DNA from: Sphaerochaeta pleomorpha str. Grapes
GTDB taxonomy: Bacteria > Spirochaetota > Spirochaetia > Sphaerochaetales > Sphaerochaetaceae
DNA length: 64,000 nucleotides
Assembly (NCBI RefSeq): GCF_000236685.1
Contig: NC_016633.1
Coordinates: 62,001-126,000, forward strand
Reading direction: 5' to 3'
A model generated the notes under the pieces. The model worked only from the letters and a program-made list of their open reading frames with translations. It did no database searches and was not told where the DNA came from. Positions 43,304 to 52,304 of the stretch are shown here, one piece after another; within the stretch, counting starts at the first letter, position 1; every line of letters starts with the position of its first letter. The position numbers and the translations under genes are program-made.

Positions 43304-44016
43304 AAATCCTTCCTGTAATAGAGTATGTTTTGCTTTAGCGAACCGAAAAACAGGGGGTAGGGGAGAGAAACCGAATCAGACAATTCCCTGCAGGCGTCAA
43401 TTTGGTTTGAGGTGACTTGGTTGAAAAGAACCACTCCCTTTCCCGTCATTCTTTTTGTTATTCCTTCCTTATGCAGAAGCAGTTTTTTCAATGTCTCGAT
43501 ATCGACCAATTGTTCGGGAAAATCCTGTGCATAGAGCTCCGAACCAAAACAATTTTCTGCAAACGGTTTTTTCAGGGTTGCAAAGGATGCTATGGCAATC
43601 GTTGCCGTCACAAAAGAAGGCACGACAGGATCGCCTTGGTTATGGAGTTTCAAGCCCAGGTGCCTCGAGCCGTCTGCTTCCAGAATAATGACATCATAGA
43701 GGGAGCGCAGGCGGTCTATCTCCTCAATAGGGGGAGTCAGGGCTTTTTCTCCCTTTCTTGCATAGAATACCCGTTCGCCTTCTTTGGGCATATGGGAAAA
43801 GACGGAAGAGTCAAAGAAATAGGAATCACATCCATATTCTACATCTGAGGGAAGCATAAGCTTTGTCGTAGTGGAAAGAAGCACCCGCTTTTTCTGTTTG
43901 CTATACAATGAGGCAAGCTTGATCATGCAAGTGGTTTTCCCACCGCCTCCGGTTATGGCAATACAGGATTCATATCCGTTAAGGGTTTTCAGGATTTCGG
44001 CATATAACTCGTGCAT
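43300..44016 (-). CDS. yqeC: Selenium-dependent hydroxylase accessory protein YqeC
   Basis: The 238-residue P-loop protein has ITGGGGKTTCMIKLASLY (Walker A near residue 24), KRVLLSTTTKLMLP and VIILEADGSRHLGLKLH (Walker B-like with Asp), the hallmarks of YqeC. It is encoded directly before the XdhC-YqeB fusion and completes the known accessory pair. Its molecular role is not established. By analogy with other P-loop maturases it may be a metallochaperone or nucleotide-dependent insertion factor. The ATG has little Shine-Dalgarno sequence. Confidence 0.92.
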   Translation of the reverse strand: MHELYAEILKTLNGYESCIAITGGGGKTTCMIKLASLYSKQKKRVLLSTTTKLMLPSDVEYGCDSYFFDSSVFSHMPKEGERVFYARKGEKALTPPIEEIDRLRSLYDVIILEADGSRHLGLKLHNQGDPVVPSFVTATIAIASFATLKKPFAENCFGSELYAQDFPEQLVDIETLKKLLLHKEGITKRMTGKGVVLFNQVTSNQIDACRELSDSVSLPYPLFFGSLKQNILYYRKDL

Positions 44017-44104
44017 GGAGAAACTGTACCACCGTGAGGTCCTGCTTGCAAGATGGATTTCTTATATAACTAGCAATACCGCAAAAAAAGGCTACACTTA
44101 TTGC

Positions 44105-44728
44105 ATGAATACACAAAATATTTCCTATGCTATTGGGGTATCCATCGAAAATGACCGATATGTACTATGCAAAATGAATCTGCAAGGGAAGGATATCCAT
44201 TATTACAGCGGAAGAACTGACACAGAGCGGGGACAGCAGAAATTCCTCTCAAGGTTTTCTTTTGATTCGATTGCCTTGATACCTGACTGTTATCTTGCTG
44301 TCAGGGCCTATGAACTGTTTTCCGAGCAGGTAGCAATCTTTCCCTCGTCAATTCTCTGGGATACCTGGAAGAAGGCTGGGGTTAAAAATGGTGAGCCCCT
44401 CTCCCGGTTTGCAGCAGAGTTCCTGCTCAATGAGCAACTTCCGCCCATGGAACTGTCGGATTACCAGAAAGAGCAAATCCTCTTAGACCAACAAAAGGAA
44501 TTGGAACAGATCCAGCGTATAGGGGACTCCTCGCAGGCTATCCTGCAGGAAGTTATCAAGGGAAGCAACGACCCGGATCTCTGTAAGAAGGCAATGCAGA
44601 ATGAGTATGCTAGCAGGACGTTTCCCGCCGCAGGGGAAAGCACTGAAGAAACCGCCGGTCAATTGAAAATACGTGACGATGGTTCCTTCTTTTCACGATT
44701 CTACAAAGTGCTCAAGGATTCCTATTGA
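44105..44728 (+). CDS. Protein of unknown function
   Basis: The 207-residue soluble protein starts MNTQNISYAIGVSIENDRYV. I do not recognise it. Its N-terminal half alternates strands and helices (YAIGVSIEND, IHYYSGRTDT and FDSIALIPDCYLAVRAYELF), a little like an RNase H-like fold. The C-terminal half is a glutamine- and glutamate-rich helical region. There is no signal peptide or membrane segment. ATG 44105 is the most likely start, since upstream codons overlap the divergent yqeC gene, but the ribosome-binding site is weak. Its 3' end overlaps the convergent histidine kinase by seven bases. Confidence 0.6.
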   Translation: MNTQNISYAIGVSIENDRYVLCKMNLQGKDIHYYSGRTDTERGQQKFLSRFSFDSIALIPDCYLAVRAYELFSEQVAIFPSSILWDTWKKAGVKNGEPLSRFAAEFLLNEQLPPMELSDYQKEQILLDQQKELEQIQRIGDSSQAILQEVIKGSNDPDLCKKAMQNEYASRTFPAAGESTEETAGQLKIRDDGSFFSRFYKVLKDSY

Positions 44729-46446
44729 GGAATGCTTAACGTGAATGTAGACCCTTCCCCTATATGGCTTTCAACAGAAATGTTCCCGTTATGGATGTTG
44801 GCAATATGCTTGACAATGGACAGTCCCAGACCGGTTCCGCCTTCCTTCCTGCTCCGTGCCTTGTCGACCCGATAGAACCGTTCGAAAATTCTCTCAAGGT
44901 TTTCTTCGGCAATCCCGCAACCCTGGTCCTGTACTTTGAACAGTATCTGGTTCTCGACCTCCTCTACAACGATTGAGATGGTCTTTCCTTCCTCGCTGTA
45001 GAGAATTGCATTAAGAATCAGATTTACCATAGCCTGTATCAAAAGACCTTCGTTACCCATACAGTATAGCTTCCGCTGTACTTTGCTTTCGATAACCATT
45101 TTCTTCATACTCGCCTTATAGGTACACCGCCTAAGGCTTTCCTCGATAATGTGTTCGACAGAGCAGGACTGCATGGTAATCTGTTTTTCATCGTTCTCAA
45201 GCGAGGCAAGCAGGAGCAAGTCTTCTACAATGAGTTGCATCTGTTTGACATTGTCAAAGATTATTTCGAGAAATTGTTGTGCCTGTTTGCCCTCTGCCTG
45301 TTTGTTAACCAGAATTTCTGCAAAGCCTCCAATTGAAGTCAGCGGGGTTTTAAGCTCATGGGACACATTTGCCACGAAATCCTTGCGTACCAGCTCGAGG
45401 CGTCTGGTTTTGGTAATATCGGTGAAAGTCAGTACCAGCGAGATGATTTTTCCTTTCTTTTCAGCAACTGGTGCCATGCAAACCTGAAAGTACATTCTCT
45501 CTGAACCCTCAGGGCACACTGTCAGACAGCAAGGGGTAGCTGATTGACCTGTAAAGGCTTTTTCAATTGATGTCTGTACTGCTTCACTGAATACCCACTG
45601 CCGAAGGGGTGTCTCTTTGGCAATGGTGTTATGGGCAAATATTCTGTCAAACGCATTGTTTGACAGGAGAATTCTCAAGTTGCTGTCGATAAGGACTATC
45701 CCTTCTTCCATGGCATTGAAAATGGCAAGGAATTCGAAGGAAGTGTTCTGCAGTTGCTTGAACTGCTGTTGCAACTGGACTGCCATCCCATTCAGGGTTT
45801 CAGAGAGAATTGTATATTCTGTAGGGCCTATAACCGTTGCATGGTGGGATAGATTGCCTTTGCTATATTCGATTGCCGTGTTTGTTAAAATTTCCAGGGC
45901 CTTTGTCGTATGGTTGATAATAAAGACAATCGTGAGCATGGATAAAAGTAGCAAGGCCAAGAATATCAAAGCAAGGTCGGATAGAAACTCGTATGTCCAG
46001 TTCTTGATGACCGATAGTTCCCTGCTGACCCGTATGACCTCATTTGAGTCAGTGAGCAAGGCTTCATAGAGCAGTTGTTGCTTGGCGTTGGCACTGCTTC
46101 TTATTGCCGTACCGGTTCCTTTTGCAAACGCATCCTTAATTTCCTGGCGATAGAGATGGTTGTCCAGGTCTTTTGGATTGAAATAGGTGTCATAGCTGAC
46201 TGTTCCGTCACTTTTGATAATGGTTATCCGAAGTGAAAAAGCTGCGGCGTAGGTATCGAGTTCTTTATCACTGAGATTTGCCTCCCTTAAGTAAACCGCA
46301 TGGTTCGAAAGGCGTTGTTGTTCCCTGGTTATCTCAGAAGACCTGTAATGAAGGACGGTAAACAAGGCACAGGCAAAGATAGCCATAGCCAAAAGGCTTG
46401 TGGCTGTAACAATAAGAATAAACCGAAGGGAATGTTGTTTTTTCAA
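44722..46446 (-). CDS. PhoR-like sensor histidine kinase (HAMP-PAS-HisKA-HATPase)
   Basis: The protein of about 574 residues has an N-terminal helix, an outside domain, a second helix (about 160-185), HAMP, PAS (about 245-350), HisKA with the phospho-histidine in VSHELKTPLTSIGGFAEIL, and HATPase with NLILNAILYS, DQGCGI and GGTGLGLSIVKHI. The architecture is that of PhoR-type kinases. The start is TTG 46446, seven bases after AAGGAG and one base after the regulator's stop codon. An upstream TTG at 46473 would overlap the regulator. Phosphate control is plausible, as a pst-phoU operon is in the same window, but other signals are possible. Confidence 0.9.
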   Translation of the reverse strand: MKKQHSLRFILIVTATSLLAMAIFACALFTVLHYRSSEITREQQRLSNHAVYLREANLSDKELDTYAAAFSLRITIIKSDGTVSYDTYFNPKDLDNHLYRQEIKDAFAKGTGTAIRSSANAKQQLLYEALLTDSNEVIRVSRELSVIKNWTYEFLSDLALIFLALLLLSMLTIVFIINHTTKALEILTNTAIEYSKGNLSHHATVIGPTEYTILSETLNGMAVQLQQQFKQLQNTSFEFLAIFNAMEEGIVLIDSNLRILLSNNAFDRIFAHNTIAKETPLRQWVFSEAVQTSIEKAFTGQSATPCCLTVCPEGSERMYFQVCMAPVAEKKGKIISLVLTFTDITKTRRLELVRKDFVANVSHELKTPLTSIGGFAEILVNKQAEGKQAQQFLEIIFDNVKQMQLIVEDLLLLASLENDEKQITMQSCSVEHIIEESLRRCTYKASMKKMVIESKVQRKLYCMGNEGLLIQAMVNLILNAILYSEEGKTISIVVEEVENQILFKVQDQGCGIAEENLERIFERFYRVDKARSRKEGGTGLGLSIVKHIANIHNGNISVESHIGEGSTFTLSIPQ

Positions 46447-46447
46447 A

Positions 46448-47125
46448 TCAAAGCTCCTTGAATGTATAGCCAATACCCCAGATTGTCTTGATAGAGTTTC
46501 CTTCTTCTCCTAATTTCTTTCTCAAGGTTGCAACCTGCACGTCTATTGAACGGTCGGTGACCGGATAATCGTTGCCCTTGACTTTGCTTATGATCTGGGC
46601 ACGGGTAAATACCTGTTCCTTGTTTGAGGCTAAGAGATACAATAGCGCAAATTCAGTGGCAGTGAGGTCTACTTGTTTGTCTTGTACCATACAGAGATGC
46701 CTCGTTACATCCATCGTCAGATTATTTGCACGAACAATTGTCTCCCCTTCGGTATTTGTCTGCATTCTCCTCAGTACGGCTTTGATCTTCGAAATCATAA
46801 CCTTCATGCTGAAAGGTTTGGTAAGGTAGTCATCGGCTCCAAGTTCCAGCGCCATGACGATGTCGCCTTCGTCTCCTTTTGCAGATGCAATAATTATAGG
46901 TACGCTGTTATGCAGGCCGTATCTGATTTCCTTGATAGTTTCCAAACCGTCCATGACAGGCATCATTATATCTAGGATTATAGCATCGATCGTTTCAGTA
47001 GCAAGCAGGCGCAATGCTTCTTTCCCGTTTTCCGCGGAAACTGTCTTGTACCCATTGGTTTCAAGATTAAAACACTCGAGCCTGCGGATATCCAGATCAT
47101 CATCGACAACAAGAATAGTATTCAT
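46448..47125 (-). CDS. OmpR/PhoB-family response regulator
   Basis: The 225-residue regulator has a receiver domain with VVDDDLDIRR, phospho-acceptor Asp in IILDIMMPVMDG (near residue 51) and Lys in YLTKPFSMKV. A winged-helix DNA-binding domain (about 130-225) has VDLTATEFALLYLLASNKEQ and DVQVATLRKKLGE. It is co-transcribed with the PhoR-like kinase. It would bind DNA upstream of target operons when phosphorylated. Assignment as PhoB rather than another OmpR-type regulator is inference. Confidence 0.92.
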   Translation of the reverse strand: MNTILVVDDDLDIRRLECFNLETNGYKTVSAENGKEALRLLATETIDAIILDIMMPVMDGLETIKEIRYGLHNSVPIIIASAKGDEGDIVMALELGADDYLTKPFSMKVMISKIKAVLRRMQTNTEGETIVRANNLTMDVTRHLCMVQDKQVDLTATEFALLYLLASNKEQVFTRAQIISKVKGNDYPVTDRSIDVQVATLRKKLGEEGNSIKTIWGIGYTFKEL

Positions 47126-47247
47126 GCATCTACCCTAGTATGGGAGGCGAGGGGAAGACAAGTGCATGCCTACCTTATTAACACATTTTTTATATTTGGA
47201 ACAATCTTGTGGTTGTTTAATGAGCAATCCCTTTCCTTTGGTTATTC

Positions 47248-47276
47248 TGGAATATGTTGGAGCCCAGTGCTATAAT
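47248..47276 (+). promoter_or_regulatory. Extended -10 promoter of the nfeD-SPFH operon
   Basis: TGCTATAAT ending at 47276 is an extended -10 with a perfect TATAAT. A partial -35 (TGGAAT, 47248-47253) lies 17 bases upstream. Transcription would start just before the ribosome-binding site at 47283-47287, giving a very short leader. Confidence 0.42.
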
Positions 47277-47293
47277 CCTGTTGGAGGTACACT

Positions 47294-47734
47294 ATGGTAG
47301 CTTGGCAAATCTGGATAGTTGTAGGATTGGTTCTTTTTATCCTTGAATTGTTCACCCCTGGTTTCTACATAATGAGTGTGGGGCTGGGGTGCTTCGTTTC
47401 TGCTTTGGGCTCAGCCCTTCATTTGTCTTTTATTTTGCAGGTGGTCCTGTTGGCAGCAGGCTCGTTGGCAAGTATATTCCTCCTACGGCCACTTTTGTTG
47501 CGTTACAAGGGTGATGGAAAGAAAAGCGGGGTGGACGCGTTGGTCGGACGTGAAGCTCTCGTAATCGAATCGATCGACAATGCATCGAATGAGGGAAGAA
47601 TAAAGGTTGGCGGGGAAAACTGGAAAGCCCGCAGTGTTGAAGACCAGCATATCGAAAAGGGAACTATCGTAATTATCGAGCATATCAGTGGCGTAACGGC
47701 TTCTGTAAAGACAAAGGAGAGCGAAAAATCATGA
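47294..47734 (+). CDS. NfeD-family membrane protein
   Basis: The 146-residue protein has three membrane helices (about 4-22, 26-45 and 48-66) and a soluble OB-fold NfeD domain (about 75-140: ALVGREALVIESI, GRIKVGGENWKA and KGTIVIIEHISG). NfeD proteins associate with SPFH/stomatin-type proteins in membrane microdomains. The next gene encodes the SPFH partner, with an ATGA overlap. GGAGG precedes the ATG. This is the short NfeD form without the serine protease domain. Confidence 0.9.
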   Translation: MVAWQIWIVVGLVLFILELFTPGFYIMSVGLGCFVSALGSALHLSFILQVVLLAAGSLASIFLLRPLLLRYKGDGKKSGVDALVGREALVIESIDNASNEGRIKVGGENWKARSVEDQHIEKGTIVIIEHISGVTASVKTKESEKS

Positions 47735-48675
47735 GCCCTGCAATTTTGATTGCCATATTGTTTGCGTTTTTTATTTTATTATCTCTACTGAAAGGATTGA
47801 AAGTCGTACCACAGGCTCAGACTATGGTGGTCGAGAGGCTTGGGAAATATCACAGGACCTTGGAAAGCGGGGTCACGGTCATTTGGCCTTTTATTGATAA
47901 ACCAAGGACAATTCCCTGGAGAACGAGCGTTTCCGGGCAGAAAGGGGAAAAAACTGTCAAACTTGTAGATACCAAATGGATAGATTTACGCGAACAGGTC
48001 TATGATTACCCGAAACAGAATGTCATAACAAAGGATAATGTAAATGTTGAGATAGATGCATTGCTCTATTTTCAGATTACCGATCCGATGAAGTCAGTCT
48101 ATGAGATCGCAAACCTTCCGATGGCAATCGAGAAACTGACACAAACCGCATTGCGTAACGTCCTCGGTGAACTTGAACTGGACCAGAGTCTGACAAGCCG
48201 CGATACAGTCAACGCCAAATTGACACAGATCCTGGACGAAGCGACCGACAAGTGGGGAGTGAAAGTAAATAGGGTAGAGTTGCAGGATATCAATCCACCC
48301 CAGGAAATTCGGGAACAGATGGAAAAACAGATGCGGGCTGAACGTGACCGCAGGGCTGCCATCCTCATCGCTGAAGGACAAAAGCAGGCGCAGATACTTG
48401 AGGCTGAAGGTTTCAAAGAGAGTGCAATCAAACGAGCTGAAGGTGAAGCAGAGGCAAGGATCAAACGCGCCAATGCGGAAGCAGAGGCTGTAAAGCTACT
48501 CAAAGGGGTGTTTGGTTCCGACTCCACGTACACGCAGTATCTGGTAGCAATGCGCTATATTGATACCTTGGGTGAAATGGTGAAAGGGAAAGACAATAAG
48601 GTAATCTATATGCCATATGAGGCAACCGGGGTGTTGTCTTCCCTTGGCGGCATAAAGGAATTGCTGAAATCGTAG
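47731..48675 (+). CDS. qmcA: SPFH/stomatin family protein (QmcA type)
   Basis: The 314-residue protein has one N-terminal membrane helix (about 3-20), an SPFH/PHB domain (about 25-200: VVERLGKYHRTLESGVTVIW and NVITKDNVNVEIDALLYFQI) and a long coiled coil (ERDRRAAILIAEGQKQAQIL, EAEARIKRANAEAEA). It is thought to form large ring oligomers that organise membrane domains and modulate proteases such as FtsH. Overlap with nfeD supports joint expression. The name qmcA follows the E. coli homologue. A hairpin terminator follows. Confidence 0.9.
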   Translation: MSPAILIAILFAFFILLSLLKGLKVVPQAQTMVVERLGKYHRTLESGVTVIWPFIDKPRTIPWRTSVSGQKGEKTVKLVDTKWIDLREQVYDYPKQNVITKDNVNVEIDALLYFQITDPMKSVYEIANLPMAIEKLTQTALRNVLGELELDQSLTSRDTVNAKLTQILDEATDKWGVKVNRVELQDINPPQEIREQMEKQMRAERDRRAAILIAEGQKQAQILEAEGFKESAIKRAEGEAEARIKRANAEAEAVKLLKGVFGSDSTYTQYLVAMRYIDTLGEMVKGKDNKVIYMPYEATGVLSSLGGIKELLKS

Positions 48676-48693
48676 TACCTTGGTAATGCATAA

Positions 48694-48721
48694 GCAAAAG
48701 GCGCCGTAATGGCGCCTTTTG
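48694..48721. terminator. Strong bidirectional terminator
   Basis: The stem AAAAGGCGCC/GGCGCCTTTT with a 5-base loop and T-tract lies between the SPFH gene and the convergent acetate kinase gene. It is a textbook rho-independent structure working in both directions. Confidence 0.85.
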
Positions 48722-48747
48722 TTAGTATTGCTGCTGTTTGCCGAAAC

Positions 48748-50085
48748 TTATCTGGGCAATGCAATGATACTCTTGAGTTCAGGTTTTTTCTTGAGGTTCT
48801 TTACCAGGTCCCGTGCACGGCCCTTGTTCACATAGTCTTTGCTCTCAAAGGTGTAATGGAAATTGGTGTGGACATCATAGGTTCCATTCATCAAAGCATA
48901 GGCATCTTCGGTAATGACCAATTCTTCATCGGTAGGGATGACGAAAATCTTAACCTGGGAATCATCGGTACTGATCTCAAATTCGCCATTGCGGCAATGG
49001 CAGATTTCATTTTTGTACTGGTCGAGTTTTGCGCCGATTACTTCAAGCCCAACGCAGGAACCCTTACGGATGTGTCCGCCCATTTCCCCGACACCGGCGG
49101 TAAATACAATGGCATCAACCCTTCCGCCGAGCAAGGCTGCATATCCTGCAATATATTTTTTGAGGCGGTGACATTCGAGGTCGATGGCTAGCTGGGCACG
49201 TTCGTTGCCCTCTGCAGCTGCAGCTGCTACGTCACGGCGGTCACTCATGCCACAGATGCCGATCAAACCACTTTTTTTATTCAGGGTTGTGTCCATTTCC
49301 ATGGCAGACATGCCGGTGTTCTGCATCATGTAAGGAATGATTGCTGGGTCAAGGTCACCGCTTCGTGAACCCATTACCAGACCTTCAAGGGGGGTAAGTC
49401 CCATGGAAGTGTCAACACAGACTCCGTTTTTCACTGCACAGACAGATGCGCCGTTGCCGATATGGCAAATGATGACATTTGTATCTTCATTCTTTTTGCC
49501 AAGCAGAACAGCAGCTCTCTTTGCACAATACAGGTGGCTGGTTCCGTGGAAACCATATCTGCGGACATTGTTATTAGTATACCATTCATAGGGAACTGCA
49601 TACATGAATGCCTCGGCGGGCATTGTCTGATGCCAAGCGGTATCCAAAACAATGGCCTGGGGAACATTCGGCATTGCCTTTCTTGCTGCTTCGATGCCCA
49701 TGATATTGGCTGGCATATGCAGAGGCCCGAGGGGAATGACTTTTTTCAGCTGTTCAACAACTTCATCGGTAACCAAGGCAGACTTTTTAAACAACTCACC
49801 ACCATGCAGTACACGATGTCCCACTGCTCCGATTTCGGAGAGGCTCTTGATCACCCCATGTTTCTCATCGAGCAACATTTTGATAATGAGTTCAATTGCT
49901 TCTTTGTGTGTAGGGGAAGAAAACTTTTCGTTATACTCTTCCTTGCCGGTTGCTTTGTGTTCAATTGTCGAATATTCGAGACCGATACGCTCAACAACGC
50001 CAACAGCCAGAATATCCTTGTTTCTCCAATCGTAAACTTGGTACTTGGCAGATGAACTGCCACAGTTCAAGGTCAGAATTACCAT
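48748..50085 (-). CDS. ackA: Acetate kinase
   Basis: The 445-residue ASKHA-fold kinase converts acetyl phosphate plus ADP to acetate plus ATP, a main energy step in fermentation. Blocks visible are LTLNCGSSSAKYQVYDW, VGHRVLHGG, RRYGFHGTSHLY (catalytic His), DTSMGLTPLEGLVMGSRSGD (catalytic Asp) and VDAIVFTAGVGEMGGHIRK. ATG 50085 has GGAG six bases upstream, and an earlier in-frame start (50109) is less likely. The C-terminus extends about 40 residues beyond typical AckA. No pta gene is adjacent. Confidence 0.97.
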   Translation of the reverse strand: MVILTLNCGSSSAKYQVYDWRNKDILAVGVVERIGLEYSTIEHKATGKEEYNEKFSSPTHKEAIELIIKMLLDEKHGVIKSLSEIGAVGHRVLHGGELFKKSALVTDEVVEQLKKVIPLGPLHMPANIMGIEAARKAMPNVPQAIVLDTAWHQTMPAEAFMYAVPYEWYTNNNVRRYGFHGTSHLYCAKRAAVLLGKKNEDTNVIICHIGNGASVCAVKNGVCVDTSMGLTPLEGLVMGSRSGDLDPAIIPYMMQNTGMSAMEMDTTLNKKSGLIGICGMSDRRDVAAAAAEGNERAQLAIDLECHRLKKYIAGYAALLGGRVDAIVFTAGVGEMGGHIRKGSCVGLEVIGAKLDQYKNEICHCRNGEFEISTDDSQVKIFVIPTDEELVITEDAYALMNGTYDVHTNFHYTFESKDYVNKGRARDLVKNLKKKPELKSIIALPR

Positions 50086-50203
50086 GAAAGTCTCCTCTAA
50101 GTGATTCAAAAAAAATAGATGAATTTTTCTACCCCGACATTAAACCACTAATGCAGTGAATAATCAACTGAAGCAAAACCCTTGGAAAGGTATCTTTTGC
50201 AAT

Positions 50204-51352
50204 ATGAAAGAATTTTTCCTGATATTTTTCCAACTTTTCCCCTTTTTATTATTTGCAAACCAGAATCTAACATGTAGTTTTACTCCGAATGAAAGCCATT
50301 ACTCCCTTTCGGTCGAGAATGTCAGTGACAATGCTTTCTGGCAAACTGGAATCTCTTTTACAGGGAAAGATGGATACTCACTCACGCTTCCTGTTACGGG
50401 TTCCCTGCAAACTGACTGGGGGCTTTTTACGTTTGGCAGCCGTGCTCTCTGGGAAAACAGCAGGTTTTGTACATTCCTTGATGGGCATCCTTCCCTCATG
50501 TTTTCAAATGGGTGCTTTTCGGCATCATTGACCAACAGCTTCTTGAATTTGCAAGGACCTCGTGCCTTTGAGGTGGAACTTCTTTTAAAAAATGCTTCTA
50601 TTTCGTTGTTGAATTGGGCTTGGGGTGCCTCAAATATTGAAAAAGAATACCACTATGTTACTACCTGGGATGAACAAAAGGCTGCAGGGGGTTTGGCAGG
50701 TAGCCTTTTTCTGCACGGAATGAAGGGTGAGGCCTCTCTTGAAGTGATTTACACTGGTGTCAGTGGCTTGCAAGCCTTCATCCAGCAAAAATTGGTGTTT
50801 CCCTTTGCTCAGGTTATGGTTTCCTATGGGGATAAAACCTATCCGAAATGTTTTAGGGTTGAACTTGCATATCAAGGTTGCAAGCTATTTGCAGATTATT
50901 CTTTTGAAAGCAAGTATGGAAGTATTCCTGTTTTTGGTGGGGAGTCACAGATTCACAATACCCAGATACAGGCAAGCCTACGAAAAGAAATAGGTCCTTG
51001 GTTCCTGGAGGTTTCATCATTTGCAGAGCAAACAATCAAAAAGGATGGAAGTGTCAAGTCCCGAAGGGATCTACAGCTATCCGCGGGAAAACAGGAACCG
51101 GACCAGATTTTTGAGGTATCGGTAAAAATGAAAGGGACACGAAATAGCGGCGACAAAAGAGGCCTTGCCTTTGTCAGCGAGGCCTCGTTGAGACTCTCGG
51201 ATGTACTCATTTGCTATAGGGATGCGGCATTCAGTCTTTCCCTTTCCCACGATTTTTGCATTGGACAAGGAACCTTAGGGTTTCAGATAACCCAAAGGCA
51301 AGGAGGCCGAAATGCTCTTTGTGTATCTTACAGTACTACCATCGGCCGATGA
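50204..51352 (+). CDS. Exported protein of unknown function, beta-rich
   Basis: The protein of about 382 residues has a strong signal peptide (MKEFFLIFFQLFPFLLFANQ) and a mature part of alternating hydrophobic and polar residues with many aromatic ends (WQTGISFTGKDGYSLTLPV, FRVELAYQGCKLFADYSFE). This suggests an outer-membrane beta-barrel. I do not recognise the family. ATG 50204 fits the signal peptide, though its ribosome-binding site is weak. An upstream GTG at 50156 is less likely. It overlaps the convergent murB gene by 17 bases. Confidence 0.65.
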   Translation: MKEFFLIFFQLFPFLLFANQNLTCSFTPNESHYSLSVENVSDNAFWQTGISFTGKDGYSLTLPVTGSLQTDWGLFTFGSRALWENSRFCTFLDGHPSLMFSNGCFSASLTNSFLNLQGPRAFEVELLLKNASISLLNWAWGASNIEKEYHYVTTWDEQKAAGGLAGSLFLHGMKGEASLEVIYTGVSGLQAFIQQKLVFPFAQVMVSYGDKTYPKCFRVELAYQGCKLFADYSFESKYGSIPVFGGESQIHNTQIQASLRKEIGPWFLEVSSFAEQTIKKDGSVKSRRDLQLSAGKQEPDQIFEVSVKMKGTRNSGDKRGLAFVSEASLRLSDVLICYRDAAFSLSLSHDFCIGQGTLGFQITQRQGGRNALCVSYSTTIGR

Positions 51353-52253
51353 ATTGAATTTCTGGCTCCAGAGTAATATGCTGCTCTTTTTGCACAACTG
51401 CCTGTATATGGGCTATCAGGTCAAAGATGTTCTGAGAGGTTGCCTTTCCATTGAAATTAGTAATAATGTTGCCATGGCGGTTGCTGATGGCAGCCCCACC
51501 AATCTGCATACCCTTCAGATTGCACTCTTCGATGAGTTTTCCTGCAACGTGTCCAGGAGGGTTTTTGAATACACAACCGAGACTGGGATTATCATACTGG
51601 CCGTCCAGTTTCCGTTTTCTCTTGGCTTCCTCTTTGCGGAGTCTGGCATCTGAGGTCTGGATAGTAGGGATGAGGCGAAAACCTGCCTCGTACATGATGA
51701 AATCCCTATGGTCGGAAAAAGGGGACTTCCTGTAGGAGAATTCGTCAGCATGGGTTTGCATCCGGTGCAGTTTGCCGTCGAGGGTCATATAATCGACATA
51801 ATATAGCAAATCGCTGGTCTGTACGTTGTTTGCCCCGCTGTTGCCAAAGATTGCCCCACCGATTGTTCCCGGGATACCCCCTAGGTTTTCCAAACCGGAA
51901 AGCCCTGCCTCGATGGACCTGTCTATTGCCCGGTCGAGAGAGAGCCCACAACGGACACAGAAAAGCTCACCGGAAATATGCAGTCTGGTAAGATGCGTCG
52001 TCACAATGGTCAAACCTTCGATCCCGTTATCACTGATCAGGCAATTCGAGCCACCCCCGAGAACCGTAACCTTCATTTGCTGCTCTTCTGCATAGCTTAA
52101 AAGCGAACGCAACTCTTCGAAATCCGAAGGGTGGGCTGCGCAGTCAGCTTTACCACCGGTATGGATGGTGGTATGGTCAGAGAGAGGAACCTCATATTCC
52201 AGTAATTCTTCAAGGTTGATTTTTTCACCACTATTGCGTACATTGATAGCCAT
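51336..52253 (-). CDS. murB: UDP-N-acetylenolpyruvoylglucosamine reductase
   Basis: The 305-residue flavoenzyme reduces UDP-GlcNAc-enolpyruvate to UDP-MurNAc in peptidoglycan precursor synthesis. The FAD segments are TVLGGGSNCLISDNGIEG and LSGLENLGGIPGTIGGAIFG. The general acid near NPSLGCVFKNP (about 223-231) is a cysteine (Cys227) at the place of the usual serine, and the catalytic Glu lies in LEPEIQFIG. The length fits the type II enzymes. It is divergent from cysS. Confidence 0.94.
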   Translation of the reverse strand: MAINVRNSGEKINLEELLEYEVPLSDHTTIHTGGKADCAAHPSDFEELRSLLSYAEEQQMKVTVLGGGSNCLISDNGIEGLTIVTTHLTRLHISGELFCVRCGLSLDRAIDRSIEAGLSGLENLGGIPGTIGGAIFGNSGANNVQTSDLLYYVDYMTLDGKLHRMQTHADEFSYRKSPFSDHRDFIMYEAGFRLIPTIQTSDARLRKEEAKRKRKLDGQYDNPSLGCVFKNPPGHVAGKLIEECNLKGMQIGGAAISNRHGNIITNFNGKATSQNIFDLIAHIQAVVQKEQHITLEPEIQFIGRW

Positions 52254-52304
52254 GAGGGTATCTTATCCCCTTTTATCTGGGTGGGCAACCCAAAGGAGTT
52301 TTGA

